Positions 41,020-50,299 of a DNA stretch of 64,000 nt are shown in pieces. The notes beneath the pieces were generated by a model. That model saw nothing but the letters and a program-made list of their open reading frames with translations, did not search any database and was not told where the DNA came from. The DNA is taken from contig JANYHB010000012.1 of assembly GCA_025359265.1 (NCBI GenBank), positions 1-64,000 of the forward strand. Direction: 5' to 3'. Position numbers and translations under genes: made by a program. The stretch comes from Hyphomicrobiales bacterium. Its GTDB lineage: Bacteria; Pseudomonadota; Alphaproteobacteria; Rhizobiales; Aestuariivirgaceae. The first letter of the stretch is position 1. Every line of letters starts with the position of its first letter.

Positions 41020-41756
41020 TCGGCACGGATTTGCCTAAGCGCATTCAGCTTTCGCCCAATGTAAATGAGCGGCAAGGCGGCAAGCCCGTTTCCATATTGC
41101 TGCTTCACTATACGGGCATGGAAAGTGCAGAAAAAGCCTGTGACTGGCTGTGCCGCGAAGAAAGCCAGGTGTCGTGTCACTATCTTGTGAGTGAACAGGG
41201 TGACATCACGCAGATGGTTGATGAAACCAAGCGAGCATGGCACGCAGGTATATCGAGTTGGTTGGGCGCTGAAGATATCAATTCAGCCTCCATCGGCATT
41301 GAGCTGCAGAATAAAGGCCATACCCTGGGCTATCACGAGTTTTCTGATAAGCAGATGCAGGCTGTGGCAGAGCTCGGAAAAGACATTGCGCAGAGAAACC
41401 ATATCGAACCACGAAATGTTTTGGCACATTCTGATGCGGCACCAGGGCGCAAAATTGACCCGGGCGAAAAATTTAATTGGCAGTATCTGCATGCCCACGG
41501 ACTAGGCCATTGGGTTGCGCCAGAACCGATTTCAGGCGGCAGCTTTTTGCAGGAGGGTGATTCTGGCGATCCGGTTTTGGCCTTGCAAACTTTATGCAAA
41601 TTCTATGGCTACGGCATTGATACCGACGGCACTTTCGACAGGCGAACCCGCAATGTAATAGAAGCTTTTCAACGACATTTTCGCCAACAACGTGTTGATG
41701 GAATTGCTGATGCTTCTACCGTGGCCACTTTGCACAAACTGCTGAAAAATCTTTAG
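41016..41756 (+). CDS. N-acetylmuramoyl-L-alanine amidase (AmpD-like)
   Basis: Zn-dependent amidase (Amidase_2) of 246 residues. The zinc and catalytic blocks are SILLLHYTGMESAEKA with the first His, SCHYLVSEQGDITQMVDET, AWHAGISSWLGAEDINSASI, and VLAHSDAAPGRKIDPGEKF with the last His/Asp. The C-terminal 80 residues form a peptidoglycan-binding module (GDPVLALQTLCKFYGYGI, DGTFDRRTRNVIEAFQRHFR). No signal peptide is visible, so it probably acts on cytoplasmic muropeptides as in wall recycling. It starts at TTG overlapping the previous stop. Confidence 0.92.
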   Translation: MIGTDLPKRIQLSPNVNERQGGKPVSILLLHYTGMESAEKACDWLCREESQVSCHYLVSEQGDITQMVDETKRAWHAGISSWLGAEDINSASIGIELQNKGHTLGYHEFSDKQMQAVAELGKDIAQRNHIEPRNVLAHSDAAPGRKIDPGEKFNWQYLHAHGLGHWVAPEPISGGSFLQEGDSGDPVLALQTLCKFYGYGIDTDGTFDRRTRNVIEAFQRHFRQQRVDGIADASTVATLHKLLKNL

Positions 41757-42226
41757 CCCAAAGGCTCAATCCCTTTACATGCGCCTACAAACCCATCGAA
41801 GTCTGCATCTGCCAAGGGAAAATGCGATTCATGCCCATTGACATTGATCCCGAGCGACTGCCCCGCACGCAGCGCTTTCATCAAAGAACCTTGCAGGCCG
41901 AAGGTTGTTTCAACTGTCAATTTTTGGTTGCCGTCGTCGCCCGCCACTAACGCTAAAATTTTTTCTGAATAGCCATCAATCTTGACGCTTATTTTGATTT
42001 GTTGCCCACGACGGATGGCTGCAACGCCCTCAGGCAAAAACGCCTGCACCTTTGCCTTGCCGATATCGCACCAAAAACTCAGGCCGACGTCGTCGCTTTC
42101 CGGCACCCCGAATACCAGAAAAACCTGGTTGTTAACGGTATCAAGGCTCCACTGCCGTTCTTGGGCTTGGGCCTGAACCGTGGCTGATAAAGCAAAAACG
42201 CACAAAGCCATAAAAGTTAAACGCAT
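41753..42226 (-). CDS. Exported protein of unknown function
   Basis: A 157-residue protein with a signal peptide (MRLTFMALCVFALSATVQAQ). The mature part RQWSLDTVNNQVFLVFGVPE, SFWCDIGKAKVQAFLPEGVA, KISVKIDGYSEKILALVAGD and SHFPLADADFDGFVGACKGI looks like a small beta-rich domain with a two-Cys pair (WCD and GACKG). I recognise no named family. It is convergent with the amidase gene with shared stop codons, and lies upstream of the DUF4112 gene order, both leftward; the start 42226 is chosen for the signal peptide over the in-frame 42277. Confidence 0.65.
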   Translation of the reverse strand: MRLTFMALCVFALSATVQAQAQERQWSLDTVNNQVFLVFGVPESDDVGLSFWCDIGKAKVQAFLPEGVAAIRRGQQIKISVKIDGYSEKILALVAGDDGNQKLTVETTFGLQGSLMKALRAGQSLGINVNGHESHFPLADADFDGFVGACKGIEPLG

Positions 42227-42283
42227 GGCTAAAGCATAATGAAATTGCCTCACTTGTCCACTGCGGCAAGCTCGCACGGAAGA

Positions 42284-42643
42284 CTAAATTTGAATGCCTT
42301 TTTGACGCAAAAATTCGATCAACAGGTCCAGATTTTTGATATTTGACATGAATAGAGTGTCGAAAATGTCTCCGACCACCGGGATAGACCCAAGAACCGT
42401 ATCCAGCGCGACATTGCCTAGCATCTTAAAAATTAGATGTCGCGGAGCACCCATTTCATGCGCTTTTAACACGATGAAAAGCCCGGCCAGCGCTGATAAC
42501 AAATCCCCAGCACCAGGCAAAAGCCCGATAAGCGCATCCGCGCCAAAACGGAACCGGGTGAAAGGTATGCCCCAGCCATTATCCATGAAGCGGGCCAGCC
42601 AACGCAAGAATCGCATCGTTTTAAAAATTTCAACGTCGGTCAT
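42284..42643 (-). CDS. DUF4112 protein
   Basis: A 119-residue membrane-associated protein of the DUF4112 family. It carries the characteristic IPFTRFRFGADALIGLLPGA then GDLLSALAGLFIVLKAHEMG, and a second hydrophobic block around NVALDTVLGSIPVVGDIFDT. The repeated GxGD / VVGDIFD pattern is the family signature. Its function is unknown. The ATG at 42643 is preferred to the in-frame 42694, which lies further into the rnpB-facing promoter space. Confidence 0.8.
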   Translation of the reverse strand: MTDVEIFKTMRFLRWLARFMDNGWGIPFTRFRFGADALIGLLPGAGDLLSALAGLFIVLKAHEMGAPRHLIFKMLGNVALDTVLGSIPVVGDIFDTLFMSNIKNLDLLIEFLRQKGIQI

Positions 42644-42737
42644 TTCTTGGCCCCAACCAATGCATTTAGATGGTGCATGAACTGGACGGTTCAAGAGCCA
42701 GTTGACCCGAACGCGCTCTCAGCCTATCTCGGGCCCT

Positions 42738-43126
42738 GCCAGTTGGCCGGATGGCCGCCTCTGCCAATGTCGAAAGATGGGCAGGGGAGGAAAGTCCGGG
42801 CTCCACGGAATAAAAGTGCCGGATAACGTCCGGCGGGGGCAACCCCAGGGATAGTGCCACAGAAACAAACCGCCGCGTGCTATGCGCGGTAAGGGTGAAA
42901 AGGTGCGGTAAGAGCGCACCGCGCCGCTGGTAACAGTGGTAGGCCAGGTAAACCCCACTTGGAGCAAAACCGAATAGGGGTGGCATGATGGTTCGCCATC
43001 GGGGCTTTCCGGCTCGCCACCCGGGTAGGTTGCACGAAGCGCATGGCAACATGGGCTCCAGATGAATGGTCATCCAGTATGGTGTAATGCCATGTGGACA
43101 GAACCCGGCTTACAGGCCAACTGGCA
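42738..43126 (+). ncRNA. rnpB: RNase P RNA (bacterial class A)
   Basis: Catalytic RNA that trims tRNA 5' leaders. The ends pair: GCCAGTTGGCC near 42739 with GGCCAACTGGC at 43115-43125. Universal core blocks are GAGGAAAGTCCGGGCTCC (42787-42804), ACAGAAAC at about 42859, the GGTAAGGGTGAAAAGGTGCG region, and GACAGAACCCGGCTTACAGG (43097-43116) near the 3' end. About 390 bases is normal. It lies just ahead of rsmH; in related genomes mraZ usually sits between rnpB and rsmH. Confidence 0.95.
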
Positions 43127-43241
43127 TTTCACACTATTGCGCCCTGCCAAATGCTTGAAATGAATCGCAATTGAAACGATTTGTTAAGACTGCCCAAGGC
43201 ATGTTGAGGTGGTTAACAAGTTGTGACTGCGCCGCCGTTTC

Positions 43242-44273
43242 ATGCCTCAAATTCCAACCACACCCGAAGCCCCGGGCAGCCGCCACCTGCCGGTGATGTT
43301 GCCGGAAGTTTTGGCTGCGTTGCAGCCAGAGCGCGGTGGTGTTTTTGTTGACGGAACTTTTGGGGGCGGGGGATATACGGCTGCTATTCTGGCGCATTCT
43401 AATGCCGGTGTTATCGCTATTGATCGTGATCCGAATGCGATTAGGGCTGGGCAGGCGATGGTTGCCAATTTTGGCAGCCGCTTGCGATTGATGCAGGGGG
43501 CGTTTTCACATCTGCAAGAACTTGTGATGGAAAGTGGCCACACAAAAGTAGACGGCGTGGTTTTAGATATCGGCGTATCTTCGATGCAAATTGATGAGGC
43601 GGCCCGTGGCTTTTCGTTCAAAAGCGATGGCCCATTGGATATGCGCATGAGCCAACAGGGCCTTTCGGCTGCTGATTATCTCAATGAGCTGGCTGTTGAC
43701 GATTTGGCAAATATCATCTTCATTTATGGCGAAGAACCGCGCTCACGCTCAATCGCGCGCGCTATCGTGAAGGTTCGCACAGAAGCGAAGCTGCAGACAA
43801 CTTTCGATCTGGTAAAAGCTGTAGAGCGTGCGACCGGTCCGCAACGTGCCAGAGACCGCACTCATCCAGCCACGCGCACATTCCAGGCCTTGCGCATTTT
43901 TGCGAATGCCGAGCTTGATGAATTGGCAGCTGCGCTGTGTGGAGCCGAGGAAATTCTGGCTGAAGGGGGCCGCTTGGTTGTAGTCACGTTCCATTCGCTT
44001 GAAGATCGTATTGTGAAGCGCTTTTTTGCGCAACGTTCTGGCGTGCGCCCTGCCGCCTCGCGCCATGCACCAGCGCTCAGCGATGGACCCAGCCCCAGCT
44101 TTACCACACCGCAGCGTGGTTCGGCCGGGGTGAGTGATGAGGAGGGAAATCGTAATCCCCGCTCGCGCTCGGCCAAGCTGCGCTTTGGCATCCGCTCGGC
44201 AGCTTCCGCAATATCTTTTGACGCACAAAGTTTAGGGCTGCCGCAGTTTCTTTTGAATGACAGGGGCCACTGA
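43242..44273 (+). CDS. rsmH: 16S rRNA (cytosine(1402)-N4)-methyltransferase
   Basis: Methylates N4 of C1402 in 16S rRNA. The 343-residue protein opens with RHLPVMLPEVLAALQPERGG, SAM-binding DGTFGGGGYTAAIL near residue 38, VDGVVLDIGVSSMQIDEAAR, and GRLVVVTFHSLEDRIVKRFF, and ends with the usual Arg/Ser-rich RNPRSRSAKLRF. All are RsmH blocks. It opens the dcw cluster here and overlaps ftsL by one base. Confidence 0.96.
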   Translation: MPQIPTTPEAPGSRHLPVMLPEVLAALQPERGGVFVDGTFGGGGYTAAILAHSNAGVIAIDRDPNAIRAGQAMVANFGSRLRLMQGAFSHLQELVMESGHTKVDGVVLDIGVSSMQIDEAARGFSFKSDGPLDMRMSQQGLSAADYLNELAVDDLANIIFIYGEEPRSRSIARAIVKVRTEAKLQTTFDLVKAVERATGPQRARDRTHPATRTFQALRIFANAELDELAAALCGAEEILAEGGRLVVVTFHSLEDRIVKRFFAQRSGVRPAASRHAPALSDGPSPSFTTPQRGSAGVSDEEGNRNPRSRSAKLRFGIRSAASAISFDAQSLGLPQFLLNDRGH

Positions 44274-44623
44274 TGTTCAAGGTATTTAATGCAATTCTGG
44301 TTTGCAGCGTTCTTGCCGCGGCCTTTGTTCTTTATTCGCTGGAACATTCAACCCGCGGGCTTGAACGCAGCATTGCCAAAACGGAAAAGCAAATCATCAA
44401 CGAGCAGGAGCGCATTAAACTGTTAAATGCTGAATGGGCCAGCCTTACTAAGCCTGATCGTATTCAGAAAATTGCCGGCGAACAGCTGCATCTGCAAAAC
44501 TTGAAGGCTCAGCAGTTTATTCAACTCACCGACATCGACAGCAGAGTGCCAATATCGCCACCGATTAAACTCGAAGCGCAGGCCGCCGATGCCATTGGTG
44601 ACATGTTGGAAAAACTGCAATGA
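44273..44623 (+). CDS. ftsL: Cell division protein FtsL
   Basis: Bitopic divisome protein of 116 residues, part of the FtsQLB complex that activates FtsWI. A short cytoplasmic end and one helix (FNAILVCSVLAAAFVLYSLE) are followed by a periplasmic coiled coil (TRGLERSIAKTEKQIINEQE; RIKLLNAEWASLTKPDRIQK). The AEWASLTKPDRIQKIAGEQL block is the typical alphaproteobacterial FtsL signature. Position between rsmH and ftsI is conserved, and it overlaps ftsI by four bases. Confidence 0.93.
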   Translation: MFKVFNAILVCSVLAAAFVLYSLEHSTRGLERSIAKTEKQIINEQERIKLLNAEWASLTKPDRIQKIAGEQLHLQNLKAQQFIQLTDIDSRVPISPPIKLEAQAADAIGDMLEKLQ

Positions 44624-46329
44624 GGCGCGGTTCAAAAGTGGCAGATAGGCGTCAGGGTGGCAGTGTCCTGAAGGGTCAAAACCGCATCCGTCTGCTCGGA
44701 ATTTGTTTTTCAACCGCTTTCGCAGTGATTGCCCTGCAAGTTGGACAGCTGACGTTGCGCCACCACCAGGCATTCGCGAACCCCGAAATTGCGCAACACG
44801 AACCACGCCAGCCAAGGCCAGATATTGTTGATCGCAATGGCCGCATATTGGCCACAGATATTTCCGTCTCTTCGCTTTTTTCCGATCCGCGCAAAGTAAT
44901 TGACGTCGACGAAGCAGTGGAGCTTCTTACTGCAAATCTGCCTGATCTCGACGCCAAAACTTTGCGTCAAAAAATGCGGCAGCCGGGGCGCGCTTTCGTC
45001 TGGTTGAAGCGGCAAGTGGGCCCGGATGAGCGTGACGCCATTTATAATCTGGGTATTCCAGGTGTTGGCTTTGTCGAAGAACGCAAACGCATTTACCCGC
45101 AAGGCCGATTGGCTGCGCACACGGTGGGATATGTCGACGTGGACACCAAGGGCATCGCAGGTATTGAAAAATATCTTGATGATCAAGGCGCAATATACAC
45201 CGCCTCCCTCAGCCAGCCAGAATCAAACACATCAGCTCCAGCACAATTATCAATTGATTTAGGCGTCGAACAGGTTCTCACCGACGAAGTGTCCAAGGCG
45301 GTTGAAAAATTCCATGCACTTTCTGGTGGTGGAATTATTATGGATGTTGAAACAGGCGAGATAATTGCACTGGCCTCACTGCCAGATTACAACCCCAACA
45401 CCGAAGATAAGCGTCTAACTTCTGATCAACAAAATAAGCTGACCAGCGGCGTTTATGAACTGGGTTCAGTAATCAAAGCTGTTACTTTTGCTATGGCTTT
45501 TGATTATGGCACGGCAAATTTTAAATCCACATACGACACGCGCCAACCGCTTCAAATCGGCAAATTCCGCATTCACGATTTTCATGCTGAGCATAAGGTG
45601 CAGTCTGTCGAAGAAGTATTCACCAATTCATCTAACATTGGCACTGCCAAAATGGCATTGCAGGTGGGCCTTGACAACCACATGGAATTTCTCAAGCGCG
45701 TTGGCTTGCTTGATCGGCTGATCACTGAGGTGCCCGAAAGTGCAAAGCCTCTGTTACCTCATAACTGGAGCAAACTGGCCTCAGCCACCGCTGCTTTTGG
45801 CCATGGTTTTGCCGTACAGCCGTTGCAAGGCCTGTCTGTGATTGCAGACCTGATCAACGGCGGAATGGCCGTGCCGCCCACCTTTATGAAGCGCTCAAAG
45901 GAAGAGGCGCAAGCTTTGGCGCACCGCATTGTAAAACCAGAGACTTCCGAAAAAATGCGTTATCTGTTTCGCCGCAATGTTGAGATTGGCACCGGTGGGA
46001 AAGCAGATGTTCTGGGGTACCGTGTGGGCGGCAAAACGGGCACTGCAGAAAAGGTTATTCACGGGCATTATTCAAAAGATAAAAGCTTGGCCAGCTTCAT
46101 CGGAGCCTTCCCGATGGATCATCCGAAATACGCCATTCTGGTGATGCTGGATGAACCGAAAGCGATTCCGGAAACCCACGGCTTTGCTACGGCAGGTTGG
46201 AACGCAGTTCCCACGGCCTCAAAAATCATCGAACGCGTTGCGCCATTGCTGGGCATTGAGCCAAAATTCTCTGAAGACGATTTGGCCAAATTGGCCAAGC
46301 AGAATAAAATTTTGAAGAGGGAAGGTTGA
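44620..46329 (+). CDS. ftsI: Peptidoglycan D,D-transpeptidase FtsI (PBP3)
   Basis: Septal transpeptidase of 569 residues. One N-terminal helix (LLGICFSTAFAVIALQVGQL) follows a basic cytoplasmic end; PDIVDRNGRILATDISVSSL begins the dimerisation/pedestal domain. Active-site motifs are SVIK (the SxxK Ser near residue 283, in YELGSVIKAVTFAM), SSN (near 336, in NSSNIGTAKMAL) and KTGT (near 472, in VGGKTGTAEKV). All are intact. It overlaps ftsL and is followed by murE after three bases. Septum synthesis requires FtsW, present further on. Confidence 0.96.
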   Translation: MRRGSKVADRRQGGSVLKGQNRIRLLGICFSTAFAVIALQVGQLTLRHHQAFANPEIAQHEPRQPRPDIVDRNGRILATDISVSSLFSDPRKVIDVDEAVELLTANLPDLDAKTLRQKMRQPGRAFVWLKRQVGPDERDAIYNLGIPGVGFVEERKRIYPQGRLAAHTVGYVDVDTKGIAGIEKYLDDQGAIYTASLSQPESNTSAPAQLSIDLGVEQVLTDEVSKAVEKFHALSGGGIIMDVETGEIIALASLPDYNPNTEDKRLTSDQQNKLTSGVYELGSVIKAVTFAMAFDYGTANFKSTYDTRQPLQIGKFRIHDFHAEHKVQSVEEVFTNSSNIGTAKMALQVGLDNHMEFLKRVGLLDRLITEVPESAKPLLPHNWSKLASATAAFGHGFAVQPLQGLSVIADLINGGMAVPPTFMKRSKEEAQALAHRIVKPETSEKMRYLFRRNVEIGTGGKADVLGYRVGGKTGTAEKVIHGHYSKDKSLASFIGAFPMDHPKYAILVMLDEPKAIPETHGFATAGWNAVPTASKIIERVAPLLGIEPKFSEDDLAKLAKQNKILKREG

Positions 46330-46332
46330 ACA

Positions 46333-47793
46333 GTGACGGTTGCGCTCAGCCACCTGCTAAAATCTGACGTGCCTTTAAGTCCAGCTGAGGATGTTTCAAT
46401 TCTTGGTATCACGGAAGATAGTCGCGCGGTGCAACCTGGCTATTTATTTGTGGCCTTGCCAGGCAGCAAAGCTAACGGCGCGCAGTATATTGACCAAGCC
46501 ATAGCCAATGGTGCCGCGGCGGTGGTTGTGGCCAAAGGTGCTTATGCAGGTTTGCACAGGGTGTTCGCCGTAGGCAATCCGCGCCATATTTTGGCTCTTG
46601 CCGCCGCGCGTTTTTATGACCGCCAACCTGAAACTATTGTCGCGGTGACGGGCACCAATGGCAAAACCTCAGTTTCAGTTTTCGTGCGGCAAATTTGGGA
46701 AGCCATGGGTTTTCGCGCCGCCAGCCTCGGCACAATTGGCATTGTCGGCCCGCAAGGTGCGAAATATCTGCAACATACCACGCCAGGCCCAGTGCAACTT
46801 GCACAAGTATTGGCAGATTTGCGTGACGATGGTGTGAAGCACTTGGCCATTGAAGCTTCTAGTCATGGGCTTGAACAAAGCCGAATTGATGGTTTGCATC
46901 TTGCTGCGGGTGGCTTTTCTAATTTGACGCGCGATCATTTGGATTATCATCATACTTTCGAAGCCTATTTCAATGCCAAGAAGCGGCTTTTTTCTGAATT
47001 ACTTCCCCAAGGTGCAGCTGCGGTGATCAATATGGATAGCCCGCAAGGCGCAGATATTTTAGCCGTGGCGCGCGCCCGCGACCTTGTGCCGTTTCGCGTC
47101 GGCCGCAACGGCGTAGAGTTAAAGTTGCTTCAGCAAAGGTCGGAAGGCCTTGAACAGTTGTTAACCGTTGAGACCGCAGAAGACACATTCGAAATTGCCT
47201 TGCCTTTGGTGGGGAGCTTTCAGGTTTCAAATGCGTTGTTGGCCGCCGGCTTGGTGATTGCGTCTGGCGGTGATGCTTCGCAAACTTTTCGCGCTCTGGA
47301 AAATTTGAAGGGGGCCAAAGGCCGCCTTGAGCTGGTGGGCCGCAAACCAACCGGCGGCAGCGTGTTTGTGGATTATGCCCACACGCCCGATGCTTTGGAA
47401 AATGTGCTGAATTCATTGCGACCATCAGCTACCGGAAGGTTGATTGCCGTATTCGGTTGCGGTGGAGACCGTGACAAAGGCAAGAGGCCGATCATGGGTG
47501 AGATCGCTTCACGCATCGCTGATCACGTGATCATAACAGACGATAATCCACGCAGCGAAGTTCCTGCCACCATCCGCGGGCAAGTGCTCAACGGTGCACA
47601 ACATGCCACAGAGATAGGAGACCGTGCCAAAGCCATCCGCACAGGTGTGGAGCTTTTGCAAGCAGGCGACATTCTTCTGGTGGCAGGCAAGGGCCACGAA
47701 GAGGGCCAGATTTTTGCCAATCAAACTTTGCCATTTGTTGATCATGATGCGGTGGCAGCAGCGTTACGCGGCGAGGACTATCATGCGCGCTAG
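46333..47793 (+). CDS. murE: UDP-MurNAc-Ala-Glu:meso-diaminopimelate ligase
   Basis: ATP-dependent ligase of 486 residues adding the third stem residue. It starts at GTG. VAVTGTNGKTSVSVFVRQIW is the ATP loop near residue 107; LAIEASSHGLEQSRIDGL and RDHLDYHHTFEAYFNAKKRL with the carbamylated-Lys region follow; VFVDYAHTPDALENVLNSLR and ITDDNPRSEVPATIRGQVL are the C-terminal blocks. DNPR is the meso-DAP-specific motif, so the wall is of the DAP type. It overlaps murF by 11 bases. Confidence 0.96.
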   Translation: MTVALSHLLKSDVPLSPAEDVSILGITEDSRAVQPGYLFVALPGSKANGAQYIDQAIANGAAAVVVAKGAYAGLHRVFAVGNPRHILALAAARFYDRQPETIVAVTGTNGKTSVSVFVRQIWEAMGFRAASLGTIGIVGPQGAKYLQHTTPGPVQLAQVLADLRDDGVKHLAIEASSHGLEQSRIDGLHLAAGGFSNLTRDHLDYHHTFEAYFNAKKRLFSELLPQGAAAVINMDSPQGADILAVARARDLVPFRVGRNGVELKLLQQRSEGLEQLLTVETAEDTFEIALPLVGSFQVSNALLAAGLVIASGGDASQTFRALENLKGAKGRLELVGRKPTGGSVFVDYAHTPDALENVLNSLRPSATGRLIAVFGCGGDRDKGKRPIMGEIASRIADHVIITDDNPRSEVPATIRGQVLNGAQHATEIGDRAKAIRTGVELLQAGDILLVAGKGHEEGQIFANQTLPFVDHDAVAAALRGEDYHAR

Positions 47794-49210
47794 GCCCTTA
47801 TGGACGAGCCAAGAACTTGTAGCGGCAACAGGCGGTGAATTGCGTGGTGAAGTTACAGTGCCGATGAATGGTGTTTCTATTGATTCTAGAGGCCTGGTTG
47901 CCGGCGACATTTTCGTAGCCATCAAAGGCGATGCCCATGATGGCCACGCCTTTGCCGCACAAGCATTGAGGGCCGGTGCGGCCGTCGCGGTTGTTTCGCA
48001 TATTGACGATGAGATGTTGGCTTCTGGCCCCGTCTTGCACGTGGTAGATCCCCTGCAGAGCCTGGAAAAGATGGGCCGCGCTGCGCGGCAATGGAATAAC
48101 GGTCAGTTTATTGCTGTCACTGGCAGTGTCGGCAAAACCTCCACCAAAGAAATGTTGCGCGTCGCACTTTCAGCTTCTGGTAACACCCACGCGTCGGCTG
48201 CGTCTTTCAACAACCACTGGGGCGTGCCACTCACTTTGGCAAGGCTTCCGCGCAATGCGGCATTTGGCGTTTTTGAGATAGGCATGAACCATGCGGGCGA
48301 AATTACCCCTCTTGTCGCACTGGTTCAGCCCAACGTTGCGATTATAACAACGATAGCCGCCAGCCATATTGGGCACTTCAACTCTCTGGATGAAATTGCT
48401 GAAGCCAAGGCCGAAATTTTTAGCGGTGTTGCTGAAGGCGCCGCCGCGGTTATCAATCGTGATACACCCTATTTTGATGTGCTGGCAAAACGTGCCAGGC
48501 AAAACGGGATCAAAAAAATCATTTCATTCGGTAAGCACGTTGCCTCAGATGTTCGGCTTAAGCAGGTTGCCTTACATCCCACGTGCAGCTGCATCTCTGC
48601 TGATGTGATGGGAGAGGCGGTGACGTTTAAATTGGGCACCCCTGGCCAGCATATGGCCGTGAACAGCTTGGGCGTTCTTGCTGCCGTAAAATTAGTTGGC
48701 GCAGATTTAGCTCGCGCCAGTCTGGCACTTTCGGAGGCCAAGCCAGCGCAAGGCCGTGGTGGCCAGGAACTGCTTCAATTACCCAGCGGTGATGTTTTGC
48801 TGTTAGATGAAAGTTATAATGCCAATCCGCAATCAATGGCCGCTGCCTTCGAACTTCTCGCTGTGGCGGCAAAATCGCGCAAGGGTCGACGCATAGCCGT
48901 ATTAGGTGATATGCTGGAGTTGGGTGAATTTGGCATTGAAATGCACCGTGGGTTGGCCAGCGAGTTGAACAAGGCAAAGATTAACTCTCTCTATGCTGCG
49001 GGTCCGATGATGAAGCATTTGTGGAACAGCGTGGCTGCCTCACAGCAGGCCGCTTATGCCAACGCTTCAACTGCATTGATTGATCAACTGGCGGAAAATT
49101 TGCGCGGCGGCGATAGCGTGGTAATCAAAGGATCTCTCGGCAGCAAAATGGGCCTCATCGGCGACGCACTGCGCCAGCGATTTGCAGTGATTCAGAAAGA
49201 AGGCATTTGA
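47783..49210 (+). CDS. murF: UDP-MurNAc-tripeptide:D-Ala-D-Ala ligase
   Basis: Last stem-peptide ligase in the cytoplasm, 475 residues. The opening is [20 protein letters not shown] and [23 protein letters not shown]-binding [20 protein letters not shown] near residue 113, [20 protein letters not shown], and [20 protein letters not shown] near the C-terminus. All are MurF blocks. The start at MRARPLW (47783) is 11 bases inside murE; the longer frame to 47624 lies in murE and is not used. It overlaps mraY (TGATG). Confidence 0.95.
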   Translation: MRARPLWTSQELVAATGGELRGEVTVPMNGVSIDSRGLVAGDIFVAIKGDAHDGHAFAAQALRAGAAVAVVSHIDDEMLASGPVLHVVDPLQSLEKMGRAARQWNNGQFIAVTGSVGKTSTKEMLRVALSASGNTHASAASFNNHWGVPLTLARLPRNAAFGVFEIGMNHAGEITPLVALVQPNVAIITTIAASHIGHFNSLDEIAEAKAEIFSGVAEGAAAVINRDTPYFDVLAKRARQNGIKKIISFGKHVASDVRLKQVALHPTCSCISADVMGEAVTFKLGTPGQHMAVNSLGVLAAVKLVGADLARASLALSEAKPAQGRGGQELLQLPSGDVLLLDESYNANPQSMAAAFELLAVAAKSRKGRRIAVLGDMLELGEFGIEMHRGLASELNKAKINSLYAAGPMMKHLWNSVAASQQAAYANASTALIDQLAENLRGGDSVVIKGSLGSKMGLIGDALRQRFAVIQKEGI

Positions 49211-50298
49211 TGCTTTATTATCTGCTACTCCGATTAACCACAGAAATTTCGGCTTTCAACGTATTTCGCTATCTGACAACGCGCACAGGCATGGCGGTTC
49301 TCACCGCTCTGTTTGTGATTTTTGTCGCAGGCCCTAAAATCATCGCTCTGCTGAAAATTAAACAGGGCAGGGGCCAACCCATTCGAGCTGATGGTCCACA
49401 ACGGCATATCATAGAAAAGCAGGGCACGCCGACAATGGGTGGCCTGATGATCTTGTTTGGTGTTTTTGTAGCCACACTTTTGTGGGCAGATTTGTCAAAC
49501 CTCTATGTCTGGGCAGTATTGTTTGTGACGCTTGGTTATGGTGCCATCGGCTTCTACGATGACTACTTGAAAGTGACACGAGCATCGGTGCGCGGATTTT
49601 CCGGCCGCTTCAGATTGCTGGCCGAATTTGCCATTGCAGGCGTTGCAGTTTTTATTTGTATGAAGATTGGCGCTAAGCCCTTGTCGAGCTCTCTGGCAGT
49701 ACCATTCACCAAAGATTTGCTCATTCCGTTTGGCAGTTTTTTTCTGATCATCGGCATGCTGGTGATTGTGGGTGCTGGCAATGCCGTGAACATCACCGAT
49801 GGTTTAGACGGCCTCGCCATTATGCCCGTGATGATTGCGGCTGCCAGCTATGGCCTTATTGCTTATCTGGTAGGCAACTTTGAATTTGCTCGTTATCTGC
49901 AACTGCCATTCGTGAAAGGCACGGGCGAGCTGGCTATCATTTGCGGCGCTTTGGTCGGCGCAGGCTTGGGCTTTCTCTGGTTTAATGCACCACCTGCCAT
50001 GATCTTCATGGGAGACACGGGTTCACTGGCGTTGGGTGGGTGCCTCGGCAGCATCGCGGTGGCGGTGAAGCACGAAGTTGTACTTATTGTGATTGGCGGG
50101 CTGTTTGTTTTGGAAACGGTGTCGGTGATCGTGCAAGTGGCTTCCTTCAAAATGACGGGCAAACGCGTCTTTGCCATGGCGCCGCTGCATCATCATTTTG
50201 AGCAAAAAGGCTGGAAAGAAGCAACGATCGTTATCCGCTTTTGGATAATCGCATTGGTTCTTGCTCTCATCGGCCTTTCAACCTTGAAGCTGCGCTAA
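49210..50298 (+). CDS. mraY: Phospho-N-acetylmuramoyl-pentapeptide transferase
   Basis: Integral membrane enzyme forming lipid I from UDP-MurNAc-pentapeptide and undecaprenyl phosphate; about ten helices in 362 residues. Family motifs: [40 protein letters not shown] with the catalytic Asp pair, [20 protein letters not shown] with the NxTDGxDG, and [32 protein letters not shown] near the end is also diagnostic. The start is set at the ATG (49210) which overlaps the murF stop; the preceding TTG is in the same frame. Confidence 0.97.
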   Translation: MLYYLLLRLTTEISAFNVFRYLTTRTGMAVLTALFVIFVAGPKIIALLKIKQGRGQPIRADGPQRHIIEKQGTPTMGGLMILFGVFVATLLWADLSNLYVWAVLFVTLGYGAIGFYDDYLKVTRASVRGFSGRFRLLAEFAIAGVAVFICMKIGAKPLSSSLAVPFTKDLLIPFGSFFLIIGMLVIVGAGNAVNITDGLDGLAIMPVMIAAASYGLIAYLVGNFEFARYLQLPFVKGTGELAIICGALVGAGLGFLWFNAPPAMIFMGDTGSLALGGCLGSIAVAVKHEVVLIVIGGLFVLETVSVIVQVASFKMTGKRVFAMAPLHHHFEQKGWKEATIVIRFWIIALVLALIGLSTLKLR

Positions 50299-50299
50299 A

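Noticed and set aside
42666-43073. Leftward 135-codon frame
   Set aside because: It covers the RNase P RNA gene, whose conserved blocks fully explain the sequence.
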